From Lathyrus oleraceus (lineage: Eukaryota > Streptophyta > Magnoliopsida > Fabales > Fabaceae), in NCBI RefSeq assembly GCF_024323335.1, contig NC_066583.1:275983416-276047415 (forward strand): a DNA stretch of 64,000 nt. Reading direction: 5' to 3'. Below, one piece after another: positions 44,001 to 55,889 of this stretch (positions are counted from its first letter, which is position 1; each line of letters opens with the position of its first letter). The position numbers and the translations under genes are program-made. Below the pieces are notes generated by a model. That model was not told the DNA's origin and ran no database searches. It worked only from the letters and a program-made list of their open reading frames with translations.

Positions 44001-45496
44001 GGTCCAACCTGGGGGTGTTGGATATGTTCATGTGTGATCTCCATGTTTCAAGCGGAGAGTTGGTTGTTCATGATAGGGGGAGTTCTGTCTTTGCACTGCA
44101 AGTAATCAACAAGCTTGTGGTCTATGTGTTCTCAAATAACAAGGTATGGAACCTTGTTAGTTAGTGGGATGTTGTGGTGTGTGTCAAGGTTGAGTGAGCA
44201 GAAGAATGTCTGACCGAATGTCATGACATTGCCTTGGACAATATTGTTATTTCCTTCTGAAACTTTCAGTCATAAGGAAATATGGATGGGGAGTGTCTCA
44301 TTATGTTATTAGAATGAGCCTGTGTATTACAGTTGTGTGGAACAGGTGCTGGAGTTGTTGTTATGTTTGTTGTATGCACAGTTTTAGGGGGAGAAGAAGT
44401 ACCCTGGTGCATTATGCATTTGTGTGTCTTACTAGTTGCATCCATAACTAGTAATTTTGTTGATTGTTGCACTGATTTAGGGGGAAGAGAAGTACCCTTG
44501 TGCATGTGTGTATTACTAGTAGCCATAGCTAGTAATTATTTTGCTTCTGCTACTGATTAAACTACTGTTATGTTGTTTAATTACTGTTAGTTTTCCTTGT
44601 GAACAAAAAGGACAGAATGTTCACAAGATGTCATATGTGATGTCTTAACATAAGATATCCTATGTACCTATTGGAAGTTATATAAGGAAATGTGGGTATG
44701 TGATGCTAGATGTCAAGCTACCATTGGAGGTGAGAAAGTGGTGTTAGGAAATGGTGATAGGGAGAATACATGAAGAATGCAGACAAAAGCAGTATCAAAT
44801 GTTAAGACATAGCTTGCAACGTGTCTGACAGCATTTATGGAATAGTCTTGGAACTGTTGTTTCTGGAAAGAAACAGTCAAGAGCTATAAAAGGTATTCAA
44901 AGATAGTCTGGGATATTAGTGGTGATTCTCTGACTGATTCTCAGCAAATATTTATGGATCTTGACCAAGCATTTACTCCTACCGTTAATTCCTAAGCATG
45001 GTCTGGCCTATTTAAAGGATGTATCAACACTCATCTTCTCACAAGAGCGACAATTCATTCCCTCTAAACCATGGGGTTTGTTAAGATCTGGGCATACTGC
45101 TCCTGGATCTGGTTTTGTGAAGGTTTCATTTATAAATGTTTAGCTAAAAAGGGGGAGAGAAACATTGTCCTGAGGATGCACCAGAAGCAAGCAATATCTG
45201 GTAGCAAGGAGAAGATGGGTTCAGGAACAAAAGTCACTAACTGGGTATATCAGTTGTGTCTTGTGATCTAAGTTAAGAAGACAGTTGTGTCTTGTGATCT
45301 GAGTTACATTATCTGTGTACTCAACATTACATATTCTTCAGGAAGTCCTCCTGTTGAGGGGAAGGGTTGTGATGCAGCTGTGTCTTGTACAACTTCTTCC
45401 TCATGTACACCAACAGTGGTGGTGGCAATGGGGTTGTCAATGACAAAGAGGAAGTGCAAACCCATATTGGGTTATTTGTTTTAGCTAAAATTTGCC
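41082..45496 (+). other. Interior of element C, no recognisable coding sequence
   Basis: About 4.4 kb. The longest frames are under 90 residues and show no gag knuckle, protease, integrase HHCC/DDE or copia RT motif. It contains a near-duplicate segment (44382-44474 and 44475-44556) starting TTTAGGGGGA and containing ACTAGTAATT, and another TGTCATGACA palindrome near 44218. It resembles a large non-autonomous derivative in structure. Confidence 0.7.
44382..44556 (+). repeat. Imperfect tandem duplication in the interior of element C
   Basis: Two copies of about 85-93 bp share TTTAGGGGGA, GAAGTACCC, TTACTAGT and ACTAGTAATT/GCTAGTAATT blocks. The purine-rich starts resemble the element's own polypurine tract. 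Confidence 0.65.
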
Positions 45497-45507
45497 AAAG
45501 GGGGAGA
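45497..45507 (+). promoter_or_regulatory. Polypurine tract of element C
   Basis: AAAGGGGGAGA ends one base before the 3' LTR start. Confidence 0.88.
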
Positions 45508-45508
45508 T

Positions 45509-46835
45509 TGTTAGTACCTTAAGATTGACATTAATTTTGTAAAACAAATAATGTAATCACCTCTGTTGTTTTAATATGTTGGGTTGAAGAAGTTCAACAT
45601 CTGGACCAATATGTCATGTAAGATGTCACAACATCGGGACTGTGACATCTCACATGTGTATAAAACTGAATCAGTTAATTCTGGTTTGTGTTAAATGATT
45701 AATTAGGATATCTGGTGAATATCCTAACTCCTATGTGGAGATCTTGAAGATTCAATCAGAAGATTTGGTGAATATATTTGGTGAATATACAGTTTCCAAA
45801 TATGGAGATCTTTTAGGAAATAAAAGATTGAAGACCTTGATTGTAGCAGAAGAATTCTGCCAGCTTTGTAACAGCAAAGGAGAAGCTTGCTGCGATTTCT
45901 GAAGGCCTAAATCCAGTTGGGTGGTTAGGTTATAAATAGCAGATTGTAACCTAGGTTTTGTAAGCCTCAAACAATGTAAAAATTAAGGGTGTGTGTGAGG
46001 TAAACCTCCCAACTTGTGGGAAGGTTACCAGGTGTTTCTCAGTGCTTGAAAGCATGAGATTATTTGTAACTTAAAGCCTGTAGGCAAGAGTTGTTAGGTT
46101 CTTGAACGAAGCTGTGAAGCTTGTTCAAGTTGTCTAAGCATTACATGGTAATTGTAGTGATAGGAATGGAAACTGGAGGTTTCTATCTAGGAGTGCCTAG
46201 GTATAGATTGAATTGGGTAGGGATTAAGTGAAGAGTTGTAAACGGGGGAGTTTAACTCTGAATTAATACTGCTAATAGTGGATCTTCTTCCTGGCTTGGT
46301 ATGCCCCCAGAGTAGGTAATGTTGTACCGAACTGGGTTAACAATTACTGGTGTTTTTACCTTCTGCACACTATATTCTGTCTGTTATAACTCAGTCTGGT
46401 GTTAGTCTGTTTATGAAGGGAATAACAGACCTGACACATAGCCTGCAGTCTGAATGCAAAACAGAATGTTATGACATTCATAATTGACTGCTAATACTGA
46501 TTTATAGACTGATTGGTCTGTTACAGTTCAACCTTCTATAATGTTGGAACAGGTGATGTTCAAATCAATGTTGAGACATCATGCTGATAACTGGGCAGGA
46601 TCAATAAACATAAGTGTTATGTTTGATCTCTACTGTGTCTTTGTACTAGCTGGACAAAATTGGATGTTCTTCTGTCCATGGTGGTATAGTAGCAGATGTC
46701 ATGACATCTGTGACTGTGTGCATATGAGTACTGGGTTTTAATTTTTATAATTGTCTTGCTATATTAGTAACAATGTTGGATCAGATGTCATGACTTCGTG
46801 TAGAATATCTAAACTCTGACTATACCAGAATTTCA
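45509..46835 (+). repeat. 3' LTR of copia element C
   Basis: Homologous to 39754-41067. The 13-bp greater length is explained by a tandem duplication of a GGTGAATATATT-like segment near 45766. It contains an 18-bp perfect palindrome at 46693-46710, two bases longer on each side than the 14-bp core in the 5' LTR. Confidence 0.92.
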
Positions 46836-47338
46836 CATGGATTCACGAGGCAGGCGCCGTGACATCCACCCTACACTAAAAGTTGAAGTTCGTGAAGAAG
46901 TTGGTGGTAATAGGGGGAGAGAAGGCTCTCTTGGTCAGTCATTTATCTTCCTTCTCTTATATTGATGTTGAGGATGAGGTTGGGACTCCGTTCCAAGCCT
47001 TATCTATTGTTGAGCCTTCGAGGAAAGGACTTTCTTCATTTGTCTCCTATAATGATGCAAAGTTGGCCATTGAGCATGGTGCAACTGCTGGTTTGGGGAA
47101 AATGATCAGGTTGGAAGATAACAAGTCCCGAGCTGGCATAGGGTATTCTTCTGGTGTTTCCAATGAGCGTGGGTTGTTCCAGAGTGGAGGTTTCATCCAC
47201 ACCGTTGAGGATCAGGAAGCTATTTCCATTGTTGAAGAAGATGAAGAGGAAGACCTTGGCAACTTTGTCATACCCGGAGGAATCTGCAATAATTGGGTCG
47301 TTGTTGATGTTACAACAGTTATCCACAAGTCAACGTAA
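46836..47338 (+). pseudogene. gag-pro: Decayed gag-pro of element B, 3' part
   Basis: Continues the protease C-terminal region right after copia C, with an IHEAGAVTSTLH segment that fits the LLSKPW before the insertion and parallels IHAAGAVSSTLHQ of element I. A stop follows near 46880. From about 46883 the frame is open for 151 residues (EKALLVSHLSSFSYIDVEDE, then GICNNWVVVDV) to TAA 47336-47338. The last segment matches the end of gag-pro in element I (VINNWTAEDVVQV). Confidence 0.85.
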
Positions 47339-47609
47339 TATGTTCATTTTGTTTGAAAACCCTTCTCCCATGCCAAAAGGAGAAGTGAAGACATTGTTGG
47401 CATAAGTTGATTAATACAATGATATTCATTCAATAATCACATGTTAAATGTTTGTTTTTTCCAAATTATTTTTCCTTTTTGCTTTTTGCATGAAATTGGT
47501 GATCACTATAAAACCCTAAAAAAGAGAATAAAATCAATCTTTTCATCTACATAATGATTTGCCTTATTTAAATTATGAAATCTCTTTTATACTCAAAATC
47601 ATTATGCAG
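47335..47609 (+). other. Probable Ogre intron in element B
   Basis: A GTAATA donor at 47335 overlaps the gag-pro stop and an ATTATGCAG acceptor ends at 47609. Removing these 275 bases joins gag-pro to an open pol start. Position and frame logic match the 255-bp intron of element I although the sequence has diverged. Confidence 0.72.
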
Positions 47610-47669
47610 GTTAATCAAACCCATTGAACAAAATGATCCAACACCATCTCCCAACTTTGAGTTCCCTGT
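47610..47669 (+). pseudogene. pol: First 60 bases of pol of element B
   Basis: An open stretch ending PSPNFEFP follows the intron acceptor and is cut at 47669 by the minus-strand LTR G. No RT, RNase H, integrase or 3' LTR of B is present in the window. Confidence 0.65.
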
Positions 47670-47885
47670 TGTAGCAGGGTATTCGTTACCATTAGAGATA
47701 TTGACTAAATCCAAGGTAAACCATACAAGTCGAGTCACCACCGCACTTCTATTTATCCAAAGGAATGGTTAGAAAGCGAACAAAAATCTAAAAGTTTTAT
47801 CGAATCAAAAACTAGTAAAAGAGAGTCAGAGATCTAGGTAAGGGGGGTGGTTATGCAATGGGAAGGTGTTAGGCGCCCAAAACAT

Positions 47886-47901
47886 CCTAGGTACTCCTAG
47901 G
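47886..47901 (-). other. Conserved LTR hairpin in LTR G
   Basis: CCTAGG-AGTA-CCTAGG read on the minus strand, 216 bp before the LTR end. Confidence 0.6.
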
Positions 47902-50900
47902 GAGCCCTTTTCATACTTGTGGTAAGGTTGTTGTTTTTGTGAAAATTTGTTTGTGCAAACATGACTGAAGAGATGAGGAGAGAATGTACAAGTTTATTTA
48001 CATTTTGTGTTTGGATGGATAAACCCATTGCCTACGTACCATCTTAAAAGATTAGGATCAAAACCTCGTAGTTCGGGGTAAAAATCTCAAAATGAGTTGG
48101 TGAATTGATTGGTCCAAAAGCCTTAAGGTCTTTTGTTATCAAAGGGAGAACACTCGACCTAAAGCCACAAATCCACCATATGAGGATAGCTTCAACATGC
48201 TAGTGAGGGGTTAACCCTATAATAAGCATGGAAGACTCATTGTCCATCACTAAGGATATAAGTGAGTATTACATCTACCACAAAGATAACTCAAACCTAA
48301 TAGCTAAAGGTTATGAAAGATTTGATTAAGGAAGTGGTCATTGAAACCATAAAAGTATTTGAATGGGTTATATTTACCAATGGAAAGTATATACAAAATA
48401 TGGTCAAAGTTGACTTAGAGGTTCAATTCAAAATGAGTATTAAGAAAAGAAGGTTTGAAAATAAAAAGCATAAGGCTTAGGTTTCTAATGTTTGAAAACA
48501 ATGGTTAGATGTTTGCACAAAAAGTTTTGGCTTGGGTTGGAGTGGAGAGAAGAAGAAGAAGAAGGGCTAAGATCCTAAGCATACAAGAGATAAGGAATAA
48601 GAAACAAAACCACAATGGAGTTCCTCTCTTGAGATCATATTGATGATCCATGTAGCTCCCATCCTTTGGAATAAGCAACCACATAAACATGAACTCAAGC
48701 AACAATCACACAAGTCTCTTAAGAGATCCTCAATGCATCTTGTCTCTTCCACTTTGGATGAACATGGCAATGGTTCCTCAAATTTGAATCAAGGTGGAAT
48801 CCCTAGCACAAGAACACACACATCAAAGAGTTTTATGAAACAAATCAAGAATGGACAAGGATGAGTTTAGAGGTTTTGGTCCTTCATGATCATCTTCAAC
48901 ATTTAAGTCCTTTTACTCCAATTTTTGCATAGGGAATGTCCTAGAAACTAAGTCCATTTATCCATTTCTTTGCATTTTTGGTCCACAACAATCAAAACAA
49001 AATACAAGCACAATAGTATATACACAATTATGTGCTCAAGTGAGCAAAAGGCAAATTGCATTATCATAAACATGTACTCAAATGAGCAAAGGAAAAAAGA
49101 AAATGGATAATATGTGCAAGAATAGTAAATTGCATAAAAGTAAAGAGCAAAAAGTAAATGTTAATAGTTAATGGTTAGTGTTAGTAGTTAGTGTGCCATA
49201 AGGCAAATTTAGCGCTATGTTAAGCAATCGTAATTGGACTTATGTAGAAGTCACAACTATCTGAGGCCGGTCAATAATAATGTAGGCAACAACACAAGTT
49301 AGAAGTCTTGATTAGTGAACTAAGTTCCAACAACTTGCCATGCCAAAAGGAGAAAAGAGAATTGATCTTGTATTGGTTTAAGCCTTTTGCATGATTTAGG
49401 AAACAACCTATCCTTAATGCAAAGCCATTCACTTGATCAATTGATCAAGATGAATTAGATTTGAATCAAGGAAGGTTAAGTCTCCCTAATCAATGCTAAC
49501 TTATCAACCTTCAACTCATTGATCAAAAAGAAAAAAAAAAGAAGGAGATGGAGAATGGATAAGGAAATGGAAAGAATAAAGTGCATAAGATAAAATAAGA
49601 ATGTGCCAATCCATGTGTATTGACCAAATGACATTGAAAGTCAAAGTCCAACAATGAGAAATCAGAAATGAGATGAAGATTGGAGGTTAAACAATAAACA
49701 AAATATTTTTGGCATTTTTAATATTAATATAAACTTGAATTAAAAAAAAGGAAGGTCAAACTTCAAAATCACTTCAAATCAACCTTGAAAGGTCCAAGTG
49801 ATTTATCCCAAGTTCAACAAGGTCAAACAAAGTTTGACTAAAAATTTCAGCATTTTTTTAAAAAGTCAGAAACTATTTTTAATCAATTAAAAAATGAATA
49901 AAAATAACCTAATTGAATTAAAATATCAAATAAATCTCAAATCAATTAAAAATTGATGAGAATATTTTTCATAAATCCATCATCATTCAAATAGGTTAGG
50001 AAAATATTTTTGTATTTTTTGAATATCAAAAACTATTTAAAATGAATTAAAAATAACCAGAAAAGAGAAAATTCACAAAAAATATCAAATGACAAAATAA
50101 AAAATATTAAAAATCAAAATTAGAAACTAGAAATTATTTGGGGAAGAATGCAATTGGTCCCATATTTTTTGGAATTAAAATGAAGAAGATATGAATTTTT
50201 AAAAATAAATGAAATAAAAGAAATTAAATCAGAAAATAGAAAATAAGAAAAATCAGGAGGCGTTGGATCACATTCATTAATTGACGTGGCCAATCTGATG
50301 GTCCTGAAGCGCGCGCGTACCAAAGGCTTGAGTCAAACGCGTCACATGCTGAATTAAAAAAAGTCATAACATGCAATGGCCAAGATTAGATCTGAGAAGC
50401 TTGATCCAAAGGCTGAAACTCATCCACGTGGGGACGGTGGTGGAAACCACCGTCTTCTCCAGTGAACATCACAGTTTTCGGCCAGAATTGCAGGTTTCAA
50501 AAGCTTAACCAAAATACACGATCCATACATCATTGGAAAGCTGGGATGATGTACATCATCCCTGTACCACTCAATTCCACTCTAGATCTCTATATTGAGA
50601 GAAATCAGAGATGGAAATTCTGTGGTGTTCATGTGAACTTCATGGATTTCAACAATTAAGCACTCAAAACAATTGCCTCTATGAAGAGGACTTCAGCAAA
50701 CACAATGTCCAAGCAAATAGATCAATAATTGATGAGATTCAAAGAAAAAAACCAGTTGAAGAACAACCTTGGATTCTGGAGATTTGAGCTTGCTTCCTTG
50801 CTTCCTTTGGCAAAACAGAAGATCAATGGAGTAAAGAATGAAGGTCTAGGAGCTTTAGATCCAAAGATTCAAACAGATGTAGTTGAATTTTAGATCTGAA

Positions 50901-51005
50901 AAAATTGAAGAAAAGTGAAATAGCTCCTTTGGTGAGAGGTTAGGTTTTCAGTTCAGCAGCATTTCAGGTTGATTCATGGATGATATTTGAATGGAGTAAG
51001 GCTTC

Positions 51006-51013
51006 TATTTATA
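51006..51013 (-). promoter_or_regulatory. TATA box of LTR G
   Basis: TATAAATA on the minus strand, about 1.52 kb from the LTR start, as in LTRs A and B. Confidence 0.6.
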
Positions 51014-52531
51014 GAGGGAAAGGCAAGGCAAGTGTGATTCAATCCGTGTGCATGAAATTGGATATTCGTTGCATGGGCTTGCATGATCATGCAAAAGGCC
51101 CAAATTCAATGCCAAATGCAATCTGAAATGAGTGTGAGATGATTTGGACGTGTAGCTTGGAGTGAATTGGCTTGTGCATGGAGTTTTGATATGTTATGCA
51201 TAATTGAACCAAAAACTTCCCCTCTTCGAAAATGCCATTTGCCAAATCCAAACATGAGCATGTGAGTAATGGTTGGAAAGGTTTTGATGTAAGGAACAAT
51301 TGTTATGTTGGGCAAAAATCCATTTGAAGTGTGGAAATTAGTGAATTTTGAGTTTAAAGTGCAAGGTGCAAAACATGTAAAGGCAAAGTTTCTAAATTTG
51401 GCCAATGTTCAAGCCCTTCTGTTTTGATGATGCAAGCCCCAAATGAAAAACCCTCCAACATCAACGTTGTGGATCTTTTCAAGACAATCAAAATGGACTT
51501 AAATTTTGCATCATTTGGATTTTTGATGAAAGAGTTATGGGCACTTGAAGTTGGACTTTTTTGCCTTTCAATGCATTTGGTCCAAAGTGACCTATAATGT
51601 TTTGCATTATCACATGTATTTCCTTTCGGATTTTGAAATTTTGTCCAACATAACATTTGAATTAGACATCTTAATATTTCCAATGCATTTGATCCCACCT
51701 CAAAATAATAAACAATGAATGAGTTATGTCCTTGGGAAGTTGACCTAAAATTAGGGTTTCAATCAAAATGACCTATAATGTAATGGAATGGGAGATGACC
51801 TTCCAAGCCTCAAATCAATTTTTGATGAACATGAAGGTTGTTCATATTGTTCTTAAGAACATTTTTTCTTTTGGGATCATCTGCATTTGATCAACACAAT
51901 AAAAGTTAGGTCTCATTGCATTTCAAAATAGTCAGATGAGTTGACTGATCAACTTCTCAAGTCCATGACTCATATGTTGATGAATTGATGATTGAGGACA
52001 CTTAAATAAGTTAAAATATGCATGAAATGATGAGTTAAAGCACTTCCCTTGATTTTATTTGATCATGGGCTGAGTTTGCTTCAAGAGCAAGGCATTGTGG
52101 TGCACAGATGAACTAGGGTTTCCTTGGGGAACAAACCTCAAACCCCTTGACTTGCTTTGATAAAAATGACGAATTGAGATGCTAGGGAGGCATATTTGTT
52201 GGATGAGAGCTTTGGGAATCATTACCATGCTTGCTATCATCTTCGCCTGGTCATATCTCTACACAAAGGATCTCCTTGAAGCTCTTGACCTTGTGATTGC
52301 TCAAGCTACAAACAAAAGATGTTAGTGACATATTTTTGTGTTTTTGGTTAGTAAACAAAATAGGAAAAGCAATGATATACAATTCAAGCATGCTTGGTGA
52401 TCTCAAACCACTCACAAGAAGAGACCCCACCCAAAAGTAAAGGGAACCAAGATGCATATGATCCTTGAGGCTTTGCAAATGCAATGTTATGATGCCATGA
52501 GGGATCTTAGGGTCAAAATTGGGGTCTTACA

Positions 52532-54050
52532 CTATGGTGCAATCACCACTTTGTCTCAATATTATGATGTCCTTCTAAGGTGCTTCGCATTCCCGGACTT
52601 CCAAATTTCCCAAACTCTAGAAGACATTGAAAGGCTTCTCAACTGACCGATAAAGGAATATAATCCCATCCCCAAGTTTATAAGAAGGATTTTAATTGTT
52701 CGAACTCTCTACAATCCTAGGTATCAACGCCAATGAACTAGTGGCCAACTAGGGACCTAAAGGTACTGCTAAAGGTTTAACACAAAAACACCTTGAAAAC
52801 CATGCTTGGAAGATGATTAAGGAAGAAAGACCAGATTTCTGCAGTGCAACTTCAACACTCTTTATCTATGGAATTATTATATTCCCTAACGTAGACAAGT
52901 TCTTAAATCACTTGGCGGTGGAAATCTTCCTAACTAAGAACCCTGATGCCATTCTTGATCGCGGACTTCTATTATACCTTCCATACAAGGCATGAGAAAA
53001 AAGGAGGCACATTTCTCTGTTATGCTCCCCTTTTAGACTTATGGATGAGGACCCACATGCCTCAACGAGGACCCTTCGCTTACAATAATTTATCTTGGCC
53101 CCAAAAATCTGCATCTCTCTCATCCAGTTCAATCCTTTAGTACAAGAGAGAATGGGAAATCAAGGGTGTTATTTCAAGGTGTGGAGGGTTTCCAAACGTC
53201 CCTTTAATTGGAACACATGGTTGCATCAACTACAACCATGTGCTACTCAAGAGACAATTGAGGTACGCCATGCTAAGTCCTCCAGAAGACCAGTACCTGG
53301 TACCTTTTGTCATCAACACTGTAGATCCATTCAATTCAGTTGTGAAAAGAGTGATAAGAGCTTAGGAAAGCATAATCTGGATCGACCAAGAGTGGGGCAA
53401 AAAGAACATCCTAGCCAAGGAACCCTACTTTGTATGGGTAAAAGAGAGGTCTAGGGTTGCTAAAATGCCCTTCCTTTTTGACTCTTCATCGTTGGAGGCC
53501 GAACCCGAGCCCATATTGCAAGAAGACATGGACAAGCTTACCGACCAGATACGAGAGCTAGAGTTGGTAAATGCTCAACTACGAGTCTAACTTGGTAGCA
53601 CCAAGGAACAAAACTATGCCTTGGAAGACAAGGGTAAGCAAGTCAGTGAGGAGTTTGCAAACTAACAGGATGTGACTGAGGGAAGTAGAAGTCCAAAGAA
53701 TCGAGATTGATGATGCTCTACTAAGATCCAATTCTGAGTTAGACACTCACAACAACAAGTTAGATCAAGCACACCGAACCATTAGGGACCTTGAGAAGAC
53801 CATTGAGAGGTCTAATGCAATGAAGAAAGAATCTTGGGAAGACTACAAAGCCTAAATCCTAGAGCTTAGGACCACTCTCAAGAAGTGCAAGGATCTCTTG
53901 GCTAAGGAACATCTAGAGAGGGAGAAGGTTCATCGAAGCCTCTTATGCGAGCAATTCAACCTCAAAAGAGCTTGCGAGAAGATTAAGAATATGAAGATGG
54001 GAATCTAAGACCAAGCGTACGTGGAATTGAAAAACGACTGTAGATACTGG
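52532..54050 (+). pseudogene. Decayed ORF1 of a further Ogre-type element D
   Basis: Several frames together give an ORF1-type protein: QYYDVLLRCFAFPDFQISQTLEDIE (52554-52640), IYGIIIFPNVDKF (52863-52902), an NP...FYYTFHTRHEKKGGT segment (about 52940-53012), a GCINYN segment (53222-53240), FVWVKERSRVAKMPF (about 53432-53476), then a coiled-coil-rich tail (53500-54040). Many stops and frameshifts break it. It is clearly more diverged from the other three ORF1 copies than they are from each other. The N terminus is removed by LTR G and the C terminus by the Athila LTR at 54051. Confidence 0.72.
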
Positions 54051-54441
54051 TGATAACACTGAAATTTACCGTATTTTCGACTCCGATTTCACATGCATTC
54101 TAGTTGTTTTATTATCATTTTGTTGTGTTATTGCTATGTTTTTCTTTGTTTTCAGGTTTTTATTTTAATCGGAGCCCCGGTCGAGAAAAGGAGCGAAAAA
54201 GAGTCAAAAACTCTAAAATTCAGCATTTTGTTCTTGTGGCCTACCCCATGGCTGATGCCATAGACCCTGCCATGACGTGTCCAAGCTCAACTTCCACGTT
54301 CCCGACTACTTCCACTAAGGCGCCTCATTTTGTGCTTGTGGCGGGCGCCATGGCCTTGTGGCGGGCGCCACAAGAGGAAAGTTTTTCCCTCCCATTTTCA
54401 AGTTGAAAGGCATCCAAGTCATTTCCATCTTTTTACTTGCT

Positions 54442-54449
54442 TATAAATA
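54442..54449 (+). promoter_or_regulatory. TATA box of element E LTR
   Basis: TATAAATA followed by GAAAATC, about 390 bp into the LTR. Confidence 0.6.
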
Positions 54450-54722
54450 GAAAATCGAGTTCACTTTTACAATCATCCAAACTTAGAGCAGAGGCAAACT
54501 CAGAGAAACTTTGTTTCACTTAGGCATATATTCAGTATTATAAAGTGGTAACCGCTTCGCATTGGAGTGTTACCATAATTGTGTAATCGAGTCTGTGATA
54601 GAGTCTGTAATCGAGTTTGGAGCACTTTGGAAGAAAGTTAATCCTGCCGCCATTTTCATTTCCGCTTTGTAATTTATTCAACCCTCCGATTGGAGCAGGT
54701 TTTTTATTACTTGTCTTTATCT

Positions 54723-55020
54723 TATTTATTTTCTCGCACTCGCTTTACTTTTATTTATTTCCTCGGACTCGCTTTACTTTATTTATTTCCTCGCACTCGC
54801 TTTACTTTATTTATTTCCTCGCACTCGCTTTACTCTTATTTATTTCCTCGCACTCGCTTTACTTTATTCATTTCCTCGCACTCGCTTTACTTTTATTTAT
54901 TTCCTCGCACTCGCTTTACTTTATTTATTTCCTTGCACTCGCTTTAAATTATTTACTTTCCGCACTCGCACTACTTTTATTTATTTTCCGCACTCGCACT
55001 ACTTTTATTTATTTTAATGC
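54723..55020 (+). repeat. 28-29-bp minisatellite in the Athila LTR
   Basis: About ten copies of a unit with CTCGCACTCGCTTTAC followed by a TTTATTT spacer, the last two or three changed to CCGCACTCGCACTAC. ORFs of 85 and 141 residues across it (54617-55042) are translated repeats, not genes. Confidence 0.9.
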
Positions 55021-55804
55021 ACTTTTACTTTATCATGTCTAGCTAAATTTATAAGGTTAGAATGTAAGGATCGTAATTGAACCAGTAATCCGTACAATTG
55101 TTCGTAGAAACACTTAAGGGCTATTTTAACTTTCAAATTAAGTTTTCCCGCACTTCAATTCCGTTGGGTAAGATCGAAAGTCGTCCAACGTCTTTCTAAA
55201 CTTAATTGTTTTTAACTATTTCAAAAACAGCGAAAGCGCTTTGTTTAGTTCATTAAGAGATTTTAACATTAAGAAGAAAAGAGACTTTAAAACTATTTTC
55301 AGACGCGTTTATAAGTTTAGAGTCTGGTTCGTGAGAACCTCTTTTGGTTAAGAAATCCACGTTATAATACTTTTCAACTTAGTCAAGATACTATATTTCT
55401 TAAAAATAGGTTTACTACTCTAACGCAATGCGCGCCTTTTTATAAGTGACAATAAGAGGGTTTGATTAGGGGGTACAACTCGTTTCCGAATACGCGAAAG
55501 CGACAGTTCCTGTTAAATTAGTTCTTTTCAAAGTAGGAAACACTGCCCATAAGTAGCTCTACTAGCAAGTACTTGGATTATCAATTGATTATGTGAATTA
55601 CATTCGACCCTATCTTTATTAATTATATTTTATTTCGATACTTTACTTTTCATTGCACACTCCAAAAAACACCTATTTCGATTGCCTTTGATAAACACCA
55701 TAATGACAGATAACGATAGATTGACACTTGGTCTCTGTGGATTCGACAATCTTTTATATTACTCTGACGCGTTCGTATACTTGCGAAACACCGCATCAAG
55801 TTTT

Positions 55805-55822
55805 TGGCGCCGTTGTCAGGGA
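55805..55822 (+). promoter_or_regulatory. Primer binding site of element E (tRNA-Asp type)
   Basis: TGGCGCCGTTGTCAGGGA, seven bases after the LTR. Athila elements typically have TGGCGCCGTTGCCGGGGA, matching tRNA-Asp; this copy has two changes. Confidence 0.82.
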
Positions 55823-55889
55823 CCAATTTCGTCAAATTTCATTTTCCTGTTGTTATATCGTTTAGACTTAGGCTATTTCCCGCCGGTCA

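Larger units (their letters stand above)
39754..46835 (+). mobile_element. Non-autonomous copia-type LTR element C
   Basis: LTRs at 39754-41067 (1314 bp) and 45509-46835 (1327 bp) are flanked by CATGG duplications at 39749-39753 and 46836-46840. The PBS matches initiator tRNA-Met and the polypurine tract is AAAGGGGGAGA; the AGGGGGAGATTGTTAG junction is common in plant copia elements. The 4.4-kb interior has no gag or pol motif in any frame that I could find, so it needs proteins from elsewhere. About 45 LTR differences (near 3.4 percent, by eye) make it older than element I. It splits the protease of element B. Confidence 0.9.
47670..52531 (-). mobile_element. Ogre-type LTR G, minus orientation
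   Basis: On the minus strand it begins TGTAAGACCCCAATTTTGACC (52531) and ends CCCTGCTACA (47670), 4862 bp. It carries the conserved hairpin (47886-47901), the CGAACTACG...TACGTAGGCA module (48029-48077), the PBS-like copy (47731-47740) and a TATA box (51006-51013), all in minus orientation. The flanks CCTGT (left) and CTATG (right) do not match, and left and right belong to different elements. It is therefore not a simple solo LTR; a recombination or deletion joined two insertions here. No gene lies in it. Confidence 0.85.
54051..55798 (+). repeat. 5' LTR of Athila element E
   Basis: About 1748 bp, from TGATAACACTG to CCGCATCA. The start could instead be three bases upstream, as no 3' LTR is available for comparison. 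TATAAATA lies at 54442. A 28-29-bp minisatellite fills 54723-55020. Confidence 0.75.

Noticed and set aside
41082..45496. Coding region of the copia element
   Set aside because: I looked for knuckle, HHCC, DDE and copia RT motifs in all frames and found none; all ORFs are short.
47670..52531. Ordinary solo LTR
   Set aside because: The flanking pentamers do not match and the two sides come from different elements, so a simple insertion and LTR recombination cannot explain it.
54617..55042. 141-residue and 85-residue ORFs with repeated FISSHSLYF-like sequence
   Set aside because: They are translations of the 28-29-bp minisatellite in the Athila LTR in two frames; there is no independent coding evidence.
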